From Verrucomicrobiales bacterium (GTDB taxonomy: Bacteria; Verrucomicrobiota; Verrucomicrobiia; Verrucomicrobiales; DEV007): a stretch of 6,988 nt of DNA. The stretch is from positions 1-6,988 of the forward strand of contig SLGN01000751.1 of the NCBI GenBank assembly GCA_007123695.1. The letters are read 5' to 3'. Positions within the stretch are counted from its first letter, which is position 1; every line of letters begins with the position of its first letter. Positions 1-6,500 of the stretch are shown here, piece by piece. The notes under the pieces are model-generated. The model saw only the letters and a program-made list of their open reading frames with translations. It did no database searches and was not told where the DNA came from. The position numbers and the translations under genes are program-made.

Positions 1-530
1 TGGGGATTGTTCGGGCTTTCCGGCGGGGTGGCGTCGCCGACGCGGATCGACGAGGCGACGATGTGGTTGTTCTCGGCGAGCCGCAGGGTGGAGGGGGCGG
101 CGGTGCCGGTGGGGCCGCCGGTCTCGCCGACGCGCAGCACGCCGCCGCCGAGGTTCGCGGTGAAGGAGGCCAGTCCGCTGAGGTCGGCCTCGGCGGCGTT
201 GCGGGTCACCGGGCTGGTGGTGGTGAGGCCACCGACTTGGAAGTTGGCGCCCCCGCTGTTGACGACGAGGTGCCCGCCCCCGCTCGCGACGAATCGGGTG
301 GTGGTGTTGGTCCCGACGCCCCCGACGACGACGCCGCCGTTCACGGTGAAGGTCTCGTTGTCGGCGACGACGAGCTGGTTGGTCACGGCGTTGGTGGTCG
401 AATCGACGCGGAGGCCGGCGACGGTCTGGCTGAAGCCGCCGAGGTCGAGGGTGCCGGCGGTGCCGCCCTCGCCGAGCCGGACGGTGGTGCCCGCGGGCAG
501 GGCTTCGTGTCCGAGCAGGAGGAGGACCCC
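1..530 (-). repeat. Long unit copy 2, module 3 (residues 2148-2323, cut by window edge)
   Basis: Landmarks GEGGTAG (2167-2173), AGLR (2185-2188), FTVNG (2208-2212), ASGGGHLVV, DLSGLASF (2263-2270) and IVASSIRVG (2304-2312) repeat those of residues 190-358. The offset stays at 1,957-1,959 residues. After this the sequence turns proline-rich (TPPESPNNP) and leaves the window with the frame open. Confidence 0.82.
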
Positions 531-3500
531 TTCCTTCACCAAGGTGTCCCCGCCGTATTGGCTCTGGCCGCCGAGAGCGAGCTCGCCAGCGCCGTCCTTG
601 ACGAGCCTGTAGCCGAGCCCGCCGTCGCTGAGGCCGCCTCCGACGCTGAGCCGCGAGTTGGCCACGGTGACTTCGGCGTCGGCTTGGATCGTCGCCTGGC
701 CCGGCCCGAGGTCGAGGTCGTGGGGCCCCTCGAAGGTGAAGCCGCCCTCCCAGACCATGAGGTTGCCGGTGGAGAGGGCGAGGGGGGCGCCGGCGGCGTT
801 GCGCAGCACGGTGCCGTCGCCGATGGTGAACACACCGGTGCCGAGCGCGGAGGCGCTGCCGAGGCCGAGAGTGCCCGAGGCGAGGGTGGTGCCGCCGCTG
901 TGGCTGTTGTCGCCGGAGAGGACGAGGGTGCCGGGGCCGTCTTTTAGCAGGAGGTGGTCCCCGCCGCCGTCGCCGATCGCGCCAGGGACGGTGAGGGTCG
1001 AGGCCGCGACGGTGAGAGCGACGTCGCCGCCGAGCGCGAGACTGCGGTCTCCGAGGTCGAGATCGTGGCTGCCGTGAAAGAGGAGGTCGCCGGTCCAGGA
1101 CATCGTGCCGCCGGCGTCGAGGACGAGGGGCGCGCCGGAGCGGTTGTCGAAGGAGGTGCCCGAGGCGAAGCTGGTGGCCCCGCCCCCGCCTGCGGCGGCG
1201 ATGCCGTAGTCGAGCCGGCCCCCGGCGATGGCGAGTGAGCCGACACCGCTGCGCGCTCCGTCGAGGGCGAGGACGCCGTCCCCGGTCTTGGTGACGGCGG
1301 CGTCGAGGACGAGAGCGCCCGCGAGGGTCAGCGAGGAGCCGTTGGCCCCGGTGCCGGCGACGTGCCAGGTCTGCGTGGCCCCGGCGGTGAGGGGGGCGGA
1401 AATGGTGACGGCACCGGCGTTGTCCTCGACGAGGATGCCGTTGTTGGCGGTGAGCGGAGCGATGGCGAGGCTGCCGCCGCTGCCGGGGGCAACGGTGACG
1501 GTGTCCACGCCCGCCGGGGTGGCGAGGAACTGGAGGCTGTCGATGACGAAGGCCCCGTCGAGGGTGGTGTGGATCGCGCCTCCGGCGAGCGGGGCCGAGC
1601 TGGCGCTGAAGACGACGGTGTCGGCGCTGCCCGGCAGCGCGCCGGGATCCGAGGTGCCGTCGGCGTTGATCGCCCAGTTGGTCGCGCCGGCGTTCAGCGT
1701 GGACCAGGAACCGTCGATGGCCCCGCCCCAGTAGCGGCGGATGAGGTCGCTGGCGGTGAGCTGCACGAGGGTGCCGCTCGCGGTGATGACGAGGTTGAAG
1801 CCGACGGGGGCGGCGCCGACGAGGTAGGTGGCGGCGGCGAGCCCGCTAGAGGCGGTGACGAGGTCGTAGGTGCCGAAGTCCATCCCGCCGAGATCGAAGA
1901 AGTCGAAGGAAACGCTGCCCGCTACGTCGGCGGCCCCGGAGACGGCGAGGGCGTCGTTGATGCCAGGGGCGCCGAGCTCGAAGCCGAGCGTGCTGCCGTC
2001 GGCGAGGACGAGGCTGGCGAGGTTGACGGTGGTGGCGACGCCGTCGGCGAGGTGAAGTGCCGCGCCGCTGGCGATGTCGAGTCCGCCGATGCCGCTCGCG
2101 GAGAGCCCGCCCGAGAGGAGGCCCTGCGAGACGGTGAGCTGGCCGCCCGAGAGGTCGATGCCTCCGCTCGCAAAGAGGGTGCCGGCTCCGGTTTTCTCGA
2201 GATCGGCGGCGCTGGCGGCGGAGATCGCCCCGGTCAGCTCGAGGCTGCCTCCGGCGGAAACAACAGCGATGGTCCCGCCCGCTCCTCCGAGCGAGAGGCT
2301 CTGGTTGGCGGCGAGGCTGGTCGAGCCGAGTCCGGTGTAGGCGAGGGTGCCGCCGTCGAGGGTGAGGGTGTTGCTGGCGGAGGTGTCGCCGAGCTGGTCG
2401 GCGGCGGAGAAGGCGAGGGTGCCGCCGGTGACGGTGACGCCGCCGGAGAAAGTGTTCGTCCCCTCCAGCACGAGGGTGCCTCCGCCGCTCTTGGTCCAGT
2501 CGCTCCCACCGTTGATCTCCGACACATTGCGGAGGGTGCCGTGCTCAAGGCTCAGGGTCTGGATGGGGCGGACCGCCGTGCCAATAGCGTGGCCGTTCAG
2601 GTCGAGGGCGCCGCCGACGAGGAGGAGGGTGGCGTTATTGGTGCCGTCGCCGGTGGCCAACCGGACGATGTCGCCGCCGACCGAGACGGTGCCGCCGAAG
2701 ATCTCGAGGGTGGCGTTCGCGAAGTGCCCGGCGTTGTCGGCCCGGCCCATGAGGATGCCTCCGGAAACGTTGAAGGCTCCGTCCCGGACGGTGACGGTGC
2801 CGTTGGCGGTGGAGGTGCCCGTTCCGGCTAGTGAGGTGTTGCTCGCAAGCACGAGGTTCGTCGCGTTGACGGTGCCTGGCCCCTCGAGAACGAAGCGGCT
2901 GTTCGCGACGCGGACGCTGGTCGGAGCCCCGGTGTTCGTCCCCGAGGCGGTGCCGACGTTGAGGTCGGTGACGGCGAGGACGCCGCGGTCCATGAGGAAG
3001 TCGGCCTCGATCGTGCCGAAGCGGTTGAGGACGCGCCCCACGTTCAGAGTGGTGACGAGGGCGTCGAGGGTACCGCCGCGGAAGTCGGCCGTGGCGGTCC
3101 AGACGTTGTTCGTGAAATTGTTGAGGCCGCCCATGTTCCAGGTTCCGACGGCGCCGGTACCGTTCTGGGCGCGGATGGTGGCGGTGGGCTCGACGAGGCC
3201 GTCGGCAAAGCGGAGAACCCCGCTGGAGCGGTCGGTGACCTGGGTGATGGTGTTGAAATTGAGCGTGTTGGTCTGGCCGAGATGGATGGTGGTGAGCCCT
3301 CCTCCGGAGCTGCCGACCTGGTCCGCGATGAGGAGGGTGCCGCCGGTCAGCGTGTTCGTTTCCGCCAAGAAGACCGTCACGACGGGGACGGCACCCCCCG
3401 CACTGTGCCCGCTGCCGGTGAGGCCGATGCGCAGGTTCTGGCTGCCGCCGTTGATGGTGAAGGCCCCCAGTTCGCTGAGGTCGAGGGTGAGCGGGTTCGT

Positions 3501-6500
3501 CTGCGCCGACGTCGCGATCTGCGTGATGCTGCTGCTGTTAACCGTGAGGCTGCCTCCGGCGCCGGTGACGCGGACGAGGCTGGCGCTGCCGGGAGCGGTG
3601 AAGGTGAGGGCGGAGACGCTCTGCGAACTGCTCCCGAGCGCGAGGGTCGCGGAGGCGGCTTCGAAATTCAGCGTTCCCGTCGGCAGGGTATTGTTCCCCG
3701 CCGCCGCGACGAGGGTGCCGCCCCGGATCGAGGTGCTGCCGCTGTAGGTGGCGGGCGCGGTGATCTCCAGAGTGCCGCCCCCGCTCTTCACCAGCCCGCC
3801 GCTGCCGGCGATGGTCTGGTCGATCCCGAGGGTGGCTCCAGCGTTAACCTCGAAGGTGCCGTCTCCCGCGCCAAGGGTGATGCCGCGGTTGGCGTCGTCG
3901 AGGCGGAAGCTGGTGTCGGCCCGCAGGGTGCCGCCCGCGAGGGTGAGGTGGTCGGCGGCGAAGGCGACGGGGTTGGACCCGAGCGCCGCCTGCGAGCCGA
4001 TCGCGAGGACCCCGCCGAGGACGGAAGTGCGGGCGCTGTGGAGCGAGGGCTGCGTGAGGGTGAGGGCGCCGCTCCCCGTTTTGACCAAGTGGCTCGCCGA
4101 GGGCGCGGAGAGGACGCCGTCCAAAGTGAAGCCGCCCGCATTGTCGATGTGCAGCGTCACCGTGCCCGCCGCCCCGAGTTCGAGGTCCGCCCCGAAGCTG
4201 ACCGCCCCCGCCCCGGCGTTCACCGTCAGTGGCGAGGCGCCGAGGAGGGCAAGCCGGTGCCCCGTCGTCGCCACCGAGAGCGGGGAGGCGGTGTTCACGG
4301 TGAGGCTTTGGAAGCTCATGTCCGCACCCAGCTCGGTGAGCGCAGGCAAGGTCGCGCCGGTGGCGGAGAAGAACACATCGGCAGCGGCGCCGGGGACGAG
4401 GCCGGTCGCGCCGGTGCCGTCGGCGTTGGTGACCCAGTTGCCGGCGTCGAACCCGTTCGAGGCGGCCCAGATGCCAATTCCGGGGCCGAAGCCGCCCATC
4501 CAGTAGGCGGACGTGAGGGCCGTCGCGGCGCTGGTGAGGACCTCGATCTGGGTGTCGGTGACGTCGAGGGTCGCGGTGAAGTCGGTGGCGCCGTAGACCG
4601 CGCCGAGGCTGTAGGTCGCGCCGTTCGCGGTGATCCCGCCCCCGGGCGCGCTGAGGAGGATGGAGCTGGCGGGCGGCGCGGCGCTGCCGATGCGGTAGAG
4701 GTTCACCCCGACGGCGGCGGAGGCGTCGGTGGCGACGGAGGCCCCGGCCTGGACGAGGATCGATCCGGTGGCGCTGCCGAGCTCGGCCCCGAGGGAGGCC
4801 CCGTCGGCGAGGGAGAGAGCCGTGCCGCTGGCGGTCGACAGGGTGAGCGTGCCCCCGCTGCCAGTGGCGAAGTCGAAGGCCCCGCCAGCCTCGACGGCCA
4901 CAGAGGCGGCGTTTTGCAAAGCGGTCGTCGAAGCGACAACGATCCGCCCGCCCTCGACCCGGACGGTGCCGGCGAAGGCGTTGGTGCCGTCGAGGATGAG
5001 GGAGCCGGCCCCGCTTTTCACGAGATCGGCCCCGCCGTTGATCTCGGCGACGTTGGCGAGGCGCCCGCTTTGCAGGGAGATGTCGACGGCGTAGGTCGCG
5101 TCGCCGATGGCGTGCCCCTGCATGTCGAGGCTGGCCCCGTGGAGATTGAGGACGCCGACGGTGAACTCGCCGCCGCGAAGAATGTCCCCGTCCACCGCGA
5201 GGCTGCCGCCGTTCAGGTTCAGGGTGCCGGTGAGGATGCCGCTGCCGGTGCTGGTGTGCTCGCCGAGCTGGATCGGCGCGTTCACGAAGGCCTGCCCGCC
5301 GTTGAGGTTGAAGGTGCCATTGATGCTCTGCTGGTTGCCCGCGGCGTTGTCGAGACTGCGGGCGAGGACGAGGGCTTCGTTCACTACCAGGGTGCCCCCG
5401 TTCATCGTGAAGACGCCGATGGCGGTGAGGACGGGATCGGTCGCCGGATTCGTCGCTTCAAGGCTGGAGGAAGCGGTGATGCCGATGTGGAGGCGGTTCA
5501 CATCGACGATGCTGCCGACGCCGTCGAAGGTGAAGTAGCCCTCGCCGCGTCCGTAGGCGCCGCCGGCGAAGCCGCCGTTGTCGGTGCCTCCGTAGCCGAT
5601 GTTCACGGTGCCGAGGAGCAGGTCCACCGTGCCCCCGCTGAGATCGACGGTGCCGACGGGCACGCTGGAGCCGCCGAGTCCCCCGATGCTGGAGGTATTG
5701 CGCGAATCGGCGAGGGTGAGGTTGGCGCGGGTGGCGCCGCCGCCCTGCCCCCGCAGGACGAGGGTGGGCTGGTCGAGTCCGGTGGCGAACTCGACCGTGC
5801 CGCTCGCCCGACCGCCTCCGACGACGATGCTGTTCGCGTGGATGACATTCTCTTGGCCGAGGGTGAGGAAGTTGCTCGTCGTCACTTGGCTGTTGAAGCC
5901 AACGGCGAGGGTGTTCGCCGTGATCTGGTTCGCGGCGGCGAGATGCAGGGTGGCGTCGGGACGCCCCGAGCCTTGGTAGGTGCCGGCGAGGTTCGTGGGG
6001 CGACCGACATCGAAGCGGTTCACGGTGGCGTCGAAAGAGGCCAGTCCCGAGAGGTCGAAAATGGAGATGTTATTGCCCCCGACGGTCCTAGCGCCGCTGG
6101 AGACGGCGAAGCTGCCGGTGGCGGCATCGACGACGAAGCTGCCGCCGCCGCTGAAGACCGTCCGGGTGGTATCGCCGTTGGTGTTGCCGTCGAAGATCCC
6201 CGAGAAGACTGATCCGTTCACCGTCAGGGTGACCCCCGAGGCAATGGTGACCTCGTTGGTCGCGGCGGCGGCGCGGCTCTCGAAGCGCAGCCCGGCGAGG
6301 CTCTGGTCGGCGAGCACTTCCAGCCGTCCAGCGGTGCTGCCCTCTCCGATGACGAGGGTGAGAGAGGAAGGCAGCGTCCCGGCCTCGGCGAGGGCGACGG
6401 TGCCCTGCTGGATGTGGAAGCCGCCGAGGCTCGTCTGACCCGCGGGCGCGGCGAGGACAACGCGCCCGCTGCCGGTTTTCAGCAAAGTGCCAGCGCTGAC

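Noticed and set aside
7..1246. Several overlapping plus- and minus-strand frames of about 100-300 codons near the left end
   Set aside because: All overlap the PATR coding frame, are low in complexity, and lack starts with ribosome binding sites. The minus-strand ones are out of frame with the real gene.
1362..2831. A 489-codon plus-strand open frame
   Set aside because: Same Gly/Ala/Glu/Asp-rich antisense character as the longer one at 3282-6212, and no family resemblance. The minus-strand frame beneath it has PATR 5 and 6 and a module boundary.
2347..4506. Two consecutive plus-strand open frames (2347-3747 and 3748-4506) rich in Pro, Arg, Val and Ser
   Set aside because: They are the reverse-frame reading of Gly/Thr/Leu/Ala codons of the real gene. 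The head-to-tail adjacency only reflects one stop codon in an otherwise open antisense frame.
3282..6212. A 976-codon plus-strand open frame starting with ATG
   Set aside because: It lies wholly antisense to the PATR gene. Its translation is a monotonous mix of Gly, Ala, Glu, Asp, Arg and Val with no recognisable domain, signal or ribosome binding site. In a gene of about 70% GC written mostly with GGC, GCC, ACC, CTC and GAC, opposite frames stay open by chance.
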